This document shows positions 1 to 6,645 of a stretch of 16,097 nt of DNA, one piece after another. This DNA comes from Puniceicoccales bacterium. Lineage in GTDB: Bacteria > Verrucomicrobiota > Verrucomicrobiia > Opitutales > JAIRKQ01. The notes beneath the pieces are model-generated. The model was not told the DNA's origin. It worked only from the letters and a program-made list of their open reading frames with translations, and did no database searches. The stretch covers positions 1 through 16,097 of the forward strand of contig JAISRG010000058.1 of NCBI GenBank assembly GCA_031273725.1. Direction: 5' to 3'. Positions within the stretch are counted from its first letter, which is position 1; the number at the start of each line of letters is the position of its first letter. The translations under genes were made by a program, and so were the position numbers.

Positions 1-143
1 CTTCAATAAACTGTTATCCGAACTCCTTTGTCATGGATTGTACAATACGCCGACGAACAATTTTTTCAACGGAAATCTAAAGTTTTTTAATTGATTTCAG
101 TCGAAAACTCTCTACTGGAAGGAGAGAAATTCTTCCAAAAAAA

Positions 144-152
144 TTTTTCACC
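144..152 (+). promoter_or_regulatory. Near-consensus DnaA box
   Basis: TTTTTCACC matches TTWTNCACA at eight of nine positions. It lies at the end of the A7T5 tract, where easily melted DNA would be expected in an origin. Taken alone it could be chance in such AT-rich sequence. Confidence 0.25.
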
Positions 153-206
153 GACCTATAATGAAGAGTATTTTCTGGAAATCCCATTGCTGAAAGTTCC
201 CGCGTA

Positions 207-215
207 TTATCCACA
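207..215 (+). promoter_or_regulatory. DnaA box, perfect TTATCCACA
   Basis: TTATCCACA is identical to the high-affinity DnaA-binding consensus. It lies 257 bases upstream of the dnaA start. A second, weaker TGTGAATGA (222-230, two mismatches, opposite orientation) follows closely and could form a divergent pair with it. Confidence 0.7.
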
Positions 216-261
216 TTGTAATGTGAATGATTTGTTAACTTCTTCTGCGTGATTTTCTTTC

Positions 262-293
262 ATTCAAACAAATCATGTTAAGAATGTTTGAAT
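262..293. repeat. 9-bp perfect inverted repeat in the origin-like region
   Basis: ATTCAAACA at 262-270 is exactly complementary to TGTTTGAAT at 285-293, with a 14-base spacer. The right arm runs into TTTTATTA, so the structure could act as a weak hairpin terminator for transcription entering from the left, or as a binding site for a dimeric regulator. It matches no operator I can name. Confidence 0.45.
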
Positions 294-362
294 TTTATTA
301 GGAATTAGTTTGTGGGGCTCGCCGATTGAATCGGGATAAACAGAGAGATTTGGCCGTAAGCC

Positions 363-371
363 TGTGCAAAA
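363..371 (-). promoter_or_regulatory. DnaA box, minus strand (TTTTGCACA)
   Basis: TGTGCAAAA on the plus strand reads TTTTGCACA on the minus strand, which fits TTWTNCACA at every position. Ten bases on, TGTGCTCA (373-380) repeats the TGTGC core, and the same TGTGCTCA recurs at 432-439, so several similarly oriented box-like sites approach dnaA. Confidence 0.5.
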
Positions 372-436
372 GTGTGCTCAGAAATGGTTTTGCTTTTTTT
401 TCAAAAAAATCTTTGCCATTAAATTAAAAACTGTGC

Positions 437-454
437 TCACAATTTTGTGAACAA
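437..454. promoter_or_regulatory. Palindrome and degenerate DnaA box just upstream of dnaA
   Basis: TCACAA (437-442) and TTGTGA (445-450) form a 6-bp inverted repeat around two T residues. The right half extends into TGTGAACAA (446-454), a minus-strand DnaA box with one mismatch (TTGTTCACA). The site ends 17 bases before the dnaA start codon, where it would cover the promoter start region or leader. DnaA autoregulation is a reasonable guess but is not shown. Confidence 0.35.
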
Positions 455-471
455 CGTTTGATCAAGATCAT

Positions 472-1845
472 ATGAATGAAAATCTCACAATAAATTCTTC
501 CATCTGGAAAGATGTTCGCAATAATCTTAGGGAAGTATTTCCCCATGACGTTTTTCGTTCGTGGTTTGAGCCATTATATGTTGTCGAGGAGACAACAAAT
601 GCTATTGTCTTTGGAGTAATGAATGATTTTACTGCCATTTGGTTGCAGGAAAATTATTTGGACGTAATATCAAAAAATTTGTGTCGGGAAGCTGGCCATG
701 ACGTAAAGATTTCATTTCGCATACAAGATAAAGAACCACAAGTTCCACAGGAAACTTCCAGCATATCTCAAAAACAGAAAAAAAATACGCCACATGCCCA
801 AGATAGGGGCATAATTTCCATGACATTAAACAAACAAAATACCTTTGAAAATTTTGTCGTAGGGTCTGGGAATCAAATGGCTCATGCGGCCTGTACGGCG
901 GTTGTAAATACACCTGGTCGTGCCTACAACCCGCTATTTCTATACGGAGACACGGGTCTTGGGAAAACCCATCTAATGCAAGCAGTAGCCCACAGTGTCT
1001 TGAATAAGTATAAAAAGATAAATGTTGTTTATACATCCACTGAAAAATTTACCAACGAATTCATTTCCGAACTGCAAAAGAATAATCTAAGCGCCTTTAG
1101 GAAAAAGTATCGCTACGTGGATGTTTTGCTAATCGACGATGTTCATTTCCTATCAGGCAAAGAACGCATACAAGAGGAATTTTTTCATACGTTTAACGAG
1201 TTATTTGAAGCACAGAAACAAATCATTTTAAGCAGCGATCGTCCAGCATCAGAAATAGCCAGGTTGGAAAATCGATTGGTTTCGCGATTTCAGTGGGGAT
1301 TAGTGGCCGATATTCAAGCGCCAGACTTGGAAACAAGGATAGCAATTCTTGATAAAAAAGCTACTGCCATGCATTTGGAACTTTCCCGCGATGTGATTGA
1401 AACATTGGCCAACAGAGTTTCAAGTAATGTGCGAAAATTAGAGGGAGCTCTGAACAGAATCGCAAGTTATATTTCAATTACCAAATCCCCAATTAATTCA
1501 GAATTGGTAGAACATGTTTTGCATGATTTATTTTTCGAAGAACAAGCGATTGAGGTTACCATAGAAGCAGTCCAGCGAAAAATTTGTGCCCATTACAAAC
1601 TGTCCCTCAACGATATTACTGGGAAAAAACGTCCCGCAAATATTGCCTTCCCTAGGCAAATCGCAATGTATCTATGCAGATTAATGACAAACCATTCGTT
1701 GGTAGATATTGGGGATGGCTTCGGAGGCCGGGATCACGGGACTGTCATCCATGCGTGCAAAACTGTTGAAAATGCTATGGAACATGATGTTTCCCTAAAA
1801 CGTACCCTAGAAAATTTACAAAAAATGATCAAGCAAGGCTCCTAG
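472..1845 (+). CDS. dnaA: Chromosomal replication initiator protein DnaA
   Basis: DnaA binds 9-bp boxes at the origin, oligomerises with ATP and melts DNA so that the replicative helicase can load. The 457 residues match the usual family length. Domain I is at about 1-85, a short polar linker at about 86-118, and the AAA+ domain at about 119-355. Walker A is GDTGLGKTH (159-167), Walker B LLIDDVHFL (219-227), and sensor 1 lies near SSDRP (254-258). The C-terminal DNA-binding domain carries the DnaA signature FGGRDHGTVIHA (417-428). The ATG at 472 gives a complete domain I, but no clear Shine-Dalgarno sequence precedes it. The upstream region is origin-like, and ftsY follows after 112 bases instead of the common dnaN. 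Confidence 0.97.
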   Translation: MNENLTINSSIWKDVRNNLREVFPHDVFRSWFEPLYVVEETTNAIVFGVMNDFTAIWLQENYLDVISKNLCREAGHDVKISFRIQDKEPQVPQETSSISQKQKKNTPHAQDRGIISMTLNKQNTFENFVVGSGNQMAHAACTAVVNTPGRAYNPLFLYGDTGLGKTHLMQAVAHSVLNKYKKINVVYTSTEKFTNEFISELQKNNLSAFRKKYRYVDVLLIDDVHFLSGKERIQEEFFHTFNELFEAQKQIILSSDRPASEIARLENRLVSRFQWGLVADIQAPDLETRIAILDKKATAMHLELSRDVIETLANRVSSNVRKLEGALNRIASYISITKSPINSELVEHVLHDLFFEEQAIEVTIEAVQRKICAHYKLSLNDITGKKRPANIAFPRQIAMYLCRLMTNHSLVDIGDGFGGRDHGTVIHACKTVENAMEHDVSLKRTLENLQKMIKQGS

Positions 1846-1957
1846 ATGCTTCATCAAAGGAAGCAATTTCGATAAAAATTTTTCGATACCCTCGTCATCC
1901 TTTGGTGAATTTTTTAATTGATTGCTTTAAATTCCTCGTTTCTTTTGGTTTTATACG

Positions 1958-2890
1958 GTGAGTATGTTCAAGTTTTTTAAAAAAATTTCTGGATCCGCTA
2001 AAGATACGGCTAAAAAACTTTTCCACCTGGTTATTCCTCATGCCATCGACAAAGAGTCGATAAAAGACATTGAAAACATTCTCTACGCTGCTGATTTTGG
2101 TGCAGAAGTAACCCCTGAAATTATCGGTGAAATAAAATCTGCCCTAAAATATGATAGGGAACTACGAAGAGAAAATATCATCAACATCGCTTCCATGGTC
2201 TTAAAAAGAAACTTGGAAGGTGCGGAAGCATCCTTGGACATTGCCGAACAAAAACCACAAGTTATTTGCCTGATTGGATCCAATGGTGTTGGTAAAACAA
2301 CGACTGCCGCTAAATTGGCCCATTTTTATAAAATTTCTGGCAAAGAAGTTATCCTCGGTTCCTGCGATACATTTCGTGCTGCCGCAAATGAACAGTTAAA
2401 TTCCTGGGGGACAAAACTATCCGTCGATATCGTTTCAAGTCAACATGGATCAGATCCCGCTGCCGTTGCTTTTGATGCTCACAAAGCAGCCATTGCTCGG
2501 AAAAAAGACATTCTGATTTTGGATACCGCTGGCAGGCTCCATGTTAAATCTAACCTAATGGCAGAATTGCAGAAAATTTTACGGGTTTTAAAAAAATCCG
2601 ACTCCAATCTGGTTCCTAACGTTTGGCTGGTTATAGATAGCACAATTGGTAGCAATAGCATAGAGTCCGCCGCAACCTTCCATTCTGAAATTGGGCTTAC
2701 GGGCCTGATTATGACAAAGTTGGATGGGTCCAGTGCCGGTGGTGCACTAGTTGGGGTCTACAAAAAATTCCACATTCCAATTTATTTTATCGGGACAGGA
2801 GAAACCCCAGAATCATTGGAACAGTTCTCCATCGAAAATTACATCCATAGGCTATTTCCATCCGGTGATTTACAAAAAGATCTCGGGTGA
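1958..2890 (+). CDS. ftsY: Signal recognition particle receptor FtsY
   Basis: FtsY is the membrane-associated GTPase that receives SRP-bound ribosomes and passes them to the Sec translocon. In 310 residues it has a helical N domain (about 1-98) and the SRP-type G domain: GSNGVGKT (107-114), DTFRAA (137-142), DTAGR (189-193), TKLD (253-256) and GTGE (279-282). It ends just after the G domain, with no M domain, which separates it from Ffh. The long acidic A domain of enterobacterial FtsY is absent. Two usually conserved positions differ: DSTIGSN (227-233) has Ser where TGQ is typical, and the closing loop reads DGSSAGG with Ala260 where Lys is typical. The start is GTG 1958 or, giving the familiar opening MFKFFKK, ATG 1964; neither has a Shine-Dalgarno sequence. 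Confidence 0.93.
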   Translation: MSMFKFFKKISGSAKDTAKKLFHLVIPHAIDKESIKDIENILYAADFGAEVTPEIIGEIKSALKYDRELRRENIINIASMVLKRNLEGAEASLDIAEQKPQVICLIGSNGVGKTTTAAKLAHFYKISGKEVILGSCDTFRAAANEQLNSWGTKLSVDIVSSQHGSDPAAVAFDAHKAAIARKKDILILDTAGRLHVKSNLMAELQKILRVLKKSDSNLVPNVWLVIDSTIGSNSIESAATFHSEIGLTGLIMTKLDGSSAGGALVGVYKKFHIPIYFIGTGETPESLEQFSIENYIHRLFPSGDLQKDLG

Positions 2891-3007
2891 TTTATTCCTA
2901 AAACCGATAAAACTTTACGCAAATCTCAAAACTCCAAAGTTTCGATTTTCTTCATTGATGAGTCCCATGATCGACTTCCCTCTACCCTTAGTCTTAGAGT
3001 GGCGAGA

Positions 3008-4078
3008 CTATGTTAGTCTAGTTGGGTATAGGCATCTCACGACCAAATCCTTTATGATGGATTTTTGGTCCTGGTAACGTTGTGTGATTTCATTAAAAGC
3101 TGAGGTAAACAGTGTTTGAAATCCTAGCAACCTGGGCAGGTTGTATTTCATGGTTAATGGTATTAATTTGGAAAGATACCACGTGTTTTGGGAAAAGACA
3201 TTAAATGTAGTTTTTGGGGTATTTTCCATGTGAAAGAATTTTGAGGCATAGACAAAGTCATTTTTGAGAAAGTTGTTATTTATAACCTTTAAACGCCCTG
3301 AATCTATCAGCGTTCGAAGCTGTATCAATATCCTATTTCTCGATTGCAAAGCGGAAAGCAGTGCCCGAGCATCGCTACTATGGAAAAAGTATTTATCTAT
3401 GGATTTGAAAGTTTCATCTATGCCACCCGCAAAAAACTTCTCGATTGGTTCGAAAAAATCCCCGGTGTCATAGTCATCGGTCAAAGACAAAACATCGTCC
3501 CTGGATATGTTGTTTCTGTGACCAAAAATGTAAGCCGATAGTTTATTGATTTCCTGTTCCCACAACCTTGAATTATTTCCACACTTTGATTGTAACAGTT
3601 GGGCGGCGTCGGGATCTATGGCAATTCCTTTGTCGCTGGCAAGACATTCGATGATATTTGTCCCGGCCCCAGAATCGGTATCAATGCTTTCAACTTCGGT
3701 CGATTGGATCAAATCTTTAAAAATTTTCGTCCTCTTATCCACCTTGGCCGTCGAAATTACCACCTTTTTGTCATTGGCAGATTTTATACTTTCAAAAAGG
3801 GAAAGAATAAGATCTTTTTGGTCATCTGACAGGGAGGGCTCTCCCAGGAAATAAACGGAACGTAGCCATACGGTTTGGCTATCTGGAAATAGTGACAAGG
3901 TGTCCAGGAAAGAAATAACATTATTTATGCTGCCGGAGAAGTCATTTGCTTCATCGAATGTAAAAATTTCACCTTGGCCATCGCATAGGGAGTTGAATGT
4001 AATACGAGCGCGACGATCTACTAAAAAATCGTCGCTACCATAAACAAAAGTCACGCTTTTGTTGTTGTTTTGCATCAT
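3008..4078 (-). CDS. holA: DNA polymerase III delta subunit (HolA)
   Basis: Delta is the clamp-loader subunit that opens the beta sliding clamp. The 356-residue length is normal. The N-terminus has the family pattern VTFVYGSDDFLVDRRA (residues 9-24), followed by an AAA+-like fold without Walker motifs, as is normal for delta. The helical collar region is in the last third, with features such as ARALLSALQSRNRILIQLR. The family is divergent, so the call rests on length, overall pattern and the opening motif. The gene is last of a three-gene minus-strand operon. Its ATG (4078-4076) overlaps the ybaB stop as ATGA, and a second ATG follows immediately, so translation is probably coupled. It converges on ftsY with 117 bases between the stops and no convincing terminator. 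Confidence 0.85.
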   Translation of the reverse strand: MMQNNNKSVTFVYGSDDFLVDRRARITFNSLCDGQGEIFTFDEANDFSGSINNVISFLDTLSLFPDSQTVWLRSVYFLGEPSLSDDQKDLILSLFESIKSANDKKVVISTAKVDKRTKIFKDLIQSTEVESIDTDSGAGTNIIECLASDKGIAIDPDAAQLLQSKCGNNSRLWEQEINKLSAYIFGHRNNISRDDVLSLTDDYDTGDFFEPIEKFFAGGIDETFKSIDKYFFHSSDARALLSALQSRNRILIQLRTLIDSGRLKVINNNFLKNDFVYASKFFHMENTPKTTFNVFSQNTWYLSKLIPLTMKYNLPRLLGFQTLFTSAFNEITQRYQDQKSIIKDLVVRCLYPTRLT

Positions 4079-4356
4079 TGATTAATCTCGCGCAATTCTG
4101 CTGGAGTAATATCATTCATCTTTTTCGTAATGAATGTTTTTATCTTAGCATTTGCACCATTAATTGCTTTTTCTACGACATTGGCTGGAGTTCCACTTGC
4201 GAATTTCAAGTTTTTGATCACACCATCTCCTTGAACTTCGACGTGTACGCCTCCTTCGTCATATTTTTCGGTATATGCAGCCAATTCTTTTTGCATGGCT
4301 TCCATACCATCTTTCATTTGTGTCATGCTTTTCAGCAATTTTTCCATGTCTTCCAT
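4075..4356 (-). CDS. ybaB: YbaB/EbfC family nucleoid-associated protein
   Basis: This is a small dimeric DNA-binding protein of the YbaB/EbfC family, which coats DNA and affects nucleoid structure and expression. The 93 residues begin with a charged helix rich in Met, Lys and Glu (about 1-32), then the beta-strand segment VHVEVQGDGVIKNLKF (37-52) typical of the family, then a C-terminal helix with many Lys (about 58-85). It has one of the few clear ribosome binding sites here: AAAGGA about six bases before the ATG. In many bacteria ybaB sits with dnaX and recR; here the clamp-loader partner is holA, with an ATGATG overlap, which keeps the link to the clamp loader. Confidence 0.85.
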   Translation of the reverse strand: MEDMEKLLKSMTQMKDGMEAMQKELAAYTEKYDEGGVHVEVQGDGVIKNLKFASGTPANVVEKAINGANAKIKTFITKKMNDITPAELREINQ

Positions 4357-4369
4357 CTTTATCCTTTCG

Positions 4370-5005
4370 TTATTTTTTTGTTATTTTCCTGTATGGTGGA
4401 ACGACAATTCCACCGGAAATTATAAATTTCATTCCATCGGCCACGGACATCTCAAGTTCAATGACACTTTTTTGTGGAATGATTAGTAGAAAACCACTGG
4501 TGGGGTTGGGGGTCGTCGGTACAAACACATTTACGACGGGCTCTCCAATTTTATCAGATACCTCACCTTTAAATTTACTGGACAAGAATCCTATGGCATA
4601 GCTCCCTTCCCTGGGGTATTCGATGAGCACAGTTTTGCTAAAAGCGGCATCGCGACTTGCCCCAAAGGTACTAATGACTTGCTTGACCGTCTTATAAATT
4701 GTATTAACGAAGGGAACATGGTTTATGAATTTCTCTGTCAAGCCTATGATAAGTTTTCCAAGAAATAATTTTGATAAAAACCCAACAAATACGATGATGA
4801 CGATTACCAAACAAATAGAAACGGCATTTACTATGAAATACATGGTAGCCGTGTTTCGAATTCTGGCGTCCATCCAGCAGAATAATATTTTACTAGCCGG
4901 GGCACCTATATAGCGCAGCATCAAATCTATAAAAAACACCGTTATCCCGATTGGGAGAGTCAAAACAATGCCAGTAATAAAAGACTTTCTAAGCGAAGCT
5001 AACAT
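4370..5005 (-). CDS. DUF502 family inner-membrane protein
   Basis: The function is not established. The 211-residue protein has two hydrophobic segments (about 9-30 and 56-77) and then a soluble beta-rich domain. It fits the DUF502 family through VPFVNTIYKTVKQV (97-110), YPREG (130-134), VFVPTTPNPTSG (160-171) and a late SGG followed by PP. It is predicted to sit in the inner membrane. It is the first gene of the minus-strand operon, 13 bases before ybaB. The start at 5005 lies immediately before the conserved first transmembrane helix and has no Shine-Dalgarno sequence. Whether it has any link with ybaB and holA beyond co-transcription cannot be told from sequence. Confidence 0.85.
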   Translation of the reverse strand: MLASLRKSFITGIVLTLPIGITVFFIDLMLRYIGAPASKILFCWMDARIRNTATMYFIVNAVSICLVIVIIVFVGFLSKLFLGKLIIGLTEKFINHVPFVNTIYKTVKQVISTFGASRDAAFSKTVLIEYPREGSYAIGFLSSKFKGEVSDKIGEPVVNVFVPTTPNPTSGFLLIIPQKSVIELEMSVADGMKFIISGGIVVPPYRKITKK

Positions 5006-5107
5006 TATATGGAATATTACGTTATAAATTCTGTAAAGGTTAGCAACTGTAAAAAAGAAATTTTTTATTTTTTATAAAATCATTACGAGGTTACATTAAT
5101 TTGATAC

Positions 5108-5123
5108 CACATGTCGGCATGTG
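5108..5123. repeat. Inverted repeat CACATG-TCGG-CATGTG in the divergent spacer
   Basis: Two perfect 6-bp arms flank a 4-base loop in the spacer between the DUF502 operon and the M20 peptidase gene. No T-run follows directly on either strand, so this is more like an operator or a small hairpin than a terminator. The rest of the spacer (5006-5287) holds long A/T tracts (about 5050-5080) and the direct repeat at 5236-5264. I found no convincing -35/-10 pair for either gene. Confidence 0.4.
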
Positions 5124-5235
5124 AACCTATTTTTCCATTTATGGTAGAAAATTTTTATTTTCAGAATTTTAATGCAACGAACGAATAGATTGTTGTCCGT
5201 CTTGTTGTCGGAGATGCGGCCTTTATCCTAAATTT

Positions 5236-5264
5236 ACCCTTGATTGGAATTCACCCTTGATTGG
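5236..5264 (+). repeat. 12-bp direct repeat upstream of the M20 peptidase gene
   Basis: ACCCTTGATTGG occurs at 5236-5247 and again at 5253-5264, a period of 17 bases. It ends 23 bases before the peptidase start codon, so it overlaps the place where a promoter or leader would be. It may be a tandem regulator site or a simple duplication. Confidence 0.5.
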
Positions 5265-5287
5265 GATATTGATTTCTTTACTTTGAT

Positions 5288-6634
5288 ATGAAAATGGACT
5301 TAAAAAAGTTTTTGACGGATTACATTGCCTGCAAAAGTGTGTCGTCCGATCCTTCATCGGAGAGTGGCATGGCAGATGCCCGTAGATATTTGATAAAATT
5401 TTTTAGCAATTTGGCAGTCAAAGCCAAAGAAGTAAAAGTTGGAAAACATGCCGTTGTCTTTGCCCAGATGGAGCAAAAACCCAATAGGCCGACCATTTTG
5501 GTTTATGGGCACTACGATGTTCAACCGGCAGATGACGGGGAATTATGGACAAATGATCCCTTTGTTTTAACCGAACAGGATGGTCGTTGGTATGGAAGGG
5601 GGGCATCGGACAACAAGGGCTGCCATTCCGCAGTTTTAATGGCGATCCATGATTTGATGACTGCAAAGCAAGAACTACCGGTTAATTTAAAGTTCGTCTT
5701 GGAAGGAGAAGAAGAAATTGGCAGCCGTAGCATGCCACAATTTCTACGCAGCATGCGAGATGAATTGGCAGCTGATTTTGCACTTGTCGTGGATACTTGT
5801 TCGTTGGACGAAGAAAATATTGTCATCACGACGGGATTACGCGGGATAGTTGGGTGCGAAATAGAGCTAAAAGGTCAGGATAACGATCTACATTCTGGGT
5901 ATGGTGGGTGTCTTTTGAATCCCATACAGGCACTCGTTGATCTTTGTTCAGCCCTGCATACCAATGGAGGGCTTGTCAATGTTCCAGATTTCTACGATGA
6001 TGTGGCCCCGCCAAATGACTGGGAGCTGGAACAAATGAAACGTTGCCTCTGGTTAGACGATGAACTCAAAACGGCCCTTGGCATAAAATATTTCAAACTG
6101 CCCAGCGGTGACTTTTCTGCCGCGGAAACCATGCGATTTTTGCCAACCCTGGAATTTAATGGTATTCGGGGAGGTTTCCAGGGAACTGGCATAAAAACAA
6201 TAATCCCAAGTTGTGCCTCCGCTAAAATATCTTGCCGATTGGTTCCTAACCAAAATGCTGAAAAGATCAAAAATTTGCTCGCCGAAAGGATGACCGAGCT
6301 TTGTCCCAAAGAAATGTCATTGGCAATAAAATTTGAACAGGCTTCAAATCCATATTTGTTCGATGTGCGCAATAATACGAATGAAACACTTCTCCGGGCG
6401 ATAAAAATCACAGAAAGCGGCATAAAGTCCACCTTTGGCAACCCTCCTATTTATCTGAGGGAAGGGGGAAGCATCGGTTTGGTTTCCATGTTAAAAGAAA
6501 TATTGGGCACTGATTCGCTACTGATCGGACTATCTACGGCCAGGGATAACATCCATGCACCCAATGAAAGTGTCGGGATTGCCATGTTGGAAAAAGGAAG
6601 GAAATTTTTCAGGAAATTTTTTTCCGAATTTTGA
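5288..6634 (+). CDS. M20 family metallodipeptidase (carnosinase-like)
   Basis: This is a cytosolic dinuclear-zinc peptidase that probably cleaves dipeptides or a related amide. In 448 residues the M20 metal and catalytic motifs are in order: YGHYDVQP with His75, GRGASDNKG with Asp108, LEGEEEIGS with Glu142 (likely general base) and Glu143 (metal), VVDT with Asp169, and NIHAPNE with His423. The dimerisation-lid motif DLHSG (200-204) and REGGSIG (391-397) are also present. The length and the HAPNE ending fit the dipeptidase/CNDP-like branch, not the short aminoacylases. Substrate specificity cannot be read from sequence. The start is ATG 5288 or ATG 5294, and neither has a Shine-Dalgarno sequence. 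mrdA follows after 11 bases and is probably co-transcribed. Confidence 0.9.
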   Translation: MKMDLKKFLTDYIACKSVSSDPSSESGMADARRYLIKFFSNLAVKAKEVKVGKHAVVFAQMEQKPNRPTILVYGHYDVQPADDGELWTNDPFVLTEQDGRWYGRGASDNKGCHSAVLMAIHDLMTAKQELPVNLKFVLEGEEEIGSRSMPQFLRSMRDELAADFALVVDTCSLDEENIVITTGLRGIVGCEIELKGQDNDLHSGYGGCLLNPIQALVDLCSALHTNGGLVNVPDFYDDVAPPNDWELEQMKRCLWLDDELKTALGIKYFKLPSGDFSAAETMRFLPTLEFNGIRGGFQGTGIKTIIPSCASAKISCRLVPNQNAEKIKNLLAERMTELCPKEMSLAIKFEQASNPYLFDVRNNTNETLLRAIKITESGIKSTFGNPPIYLREGGSIGLVSMLKEILGTDSLLIGLSTARDNIHAPNESVGIAMLEKGRKFFRKFFSEF

Positions 6635-6645
6635 AATTATAGGGC

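Larger units (their letters stand above)
1..471. other. oriC: Candidate oriC / dnaA upstream control region
   Basis: No gene of recognisable product lies in this stretch directly upstream of dnaA. It is AT-rich, with A/T tracts at 137-148 (seven A then five T), 394-409 (T8, C, A7) and 419-430. It contains a perfect DnaA box (207-215), a consensus-matching box on the minus strand (363-371), near-matches at 144-152 and 446-454, and inverted repeats at 262-293 and 437-450. Clustered DnaA boxes beside dnaA with AT-rich tracts are the usual makeup of a bacterial origin. No dnaN or rpmH is visible next to dnaA, so the classic origin neighbourhood is only partly present. The alternative is that the boxes serve only dnaA autoregulation. 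The oriC call is an inference. Confidence 0.5.

Noticed and set aside
2..94. Open frame from the window edge, 30 codons, ending TGA at 92-94
   Set aside because: It could be the tail of an upstream gene, but the residues match no family I know and 30 open codons are expected by chance. It cannot be decided without the sequence to the left.
2929..2942. AAACT-CCAA-AGTTT hairpin between ftsY and holA as a terminator
   Set aside because: The stem is five base pairs with one G-C pair and no proper T-run follows. It is too weak to call.
3005..3019. Perfect hairpin AGACTA-TGT-TAGTCT at the holA stop
   Set aside because: It overlaps the last holA codons, is AT-rich and has no T-run on either strand. 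It is likely chance.
3264..3854. Several plus-strand ORFs opposite holA
   Set aside because: They lie wholly antisense to a well-supported gene, have no family features and overlap one another in different frames.
4999..5010. TATAAT sequence over the DUF502 start codon as a -10 box
   Set aside because: It includes the start codon itself, so transcription would begin inside the gene, and no matching -35 is present.
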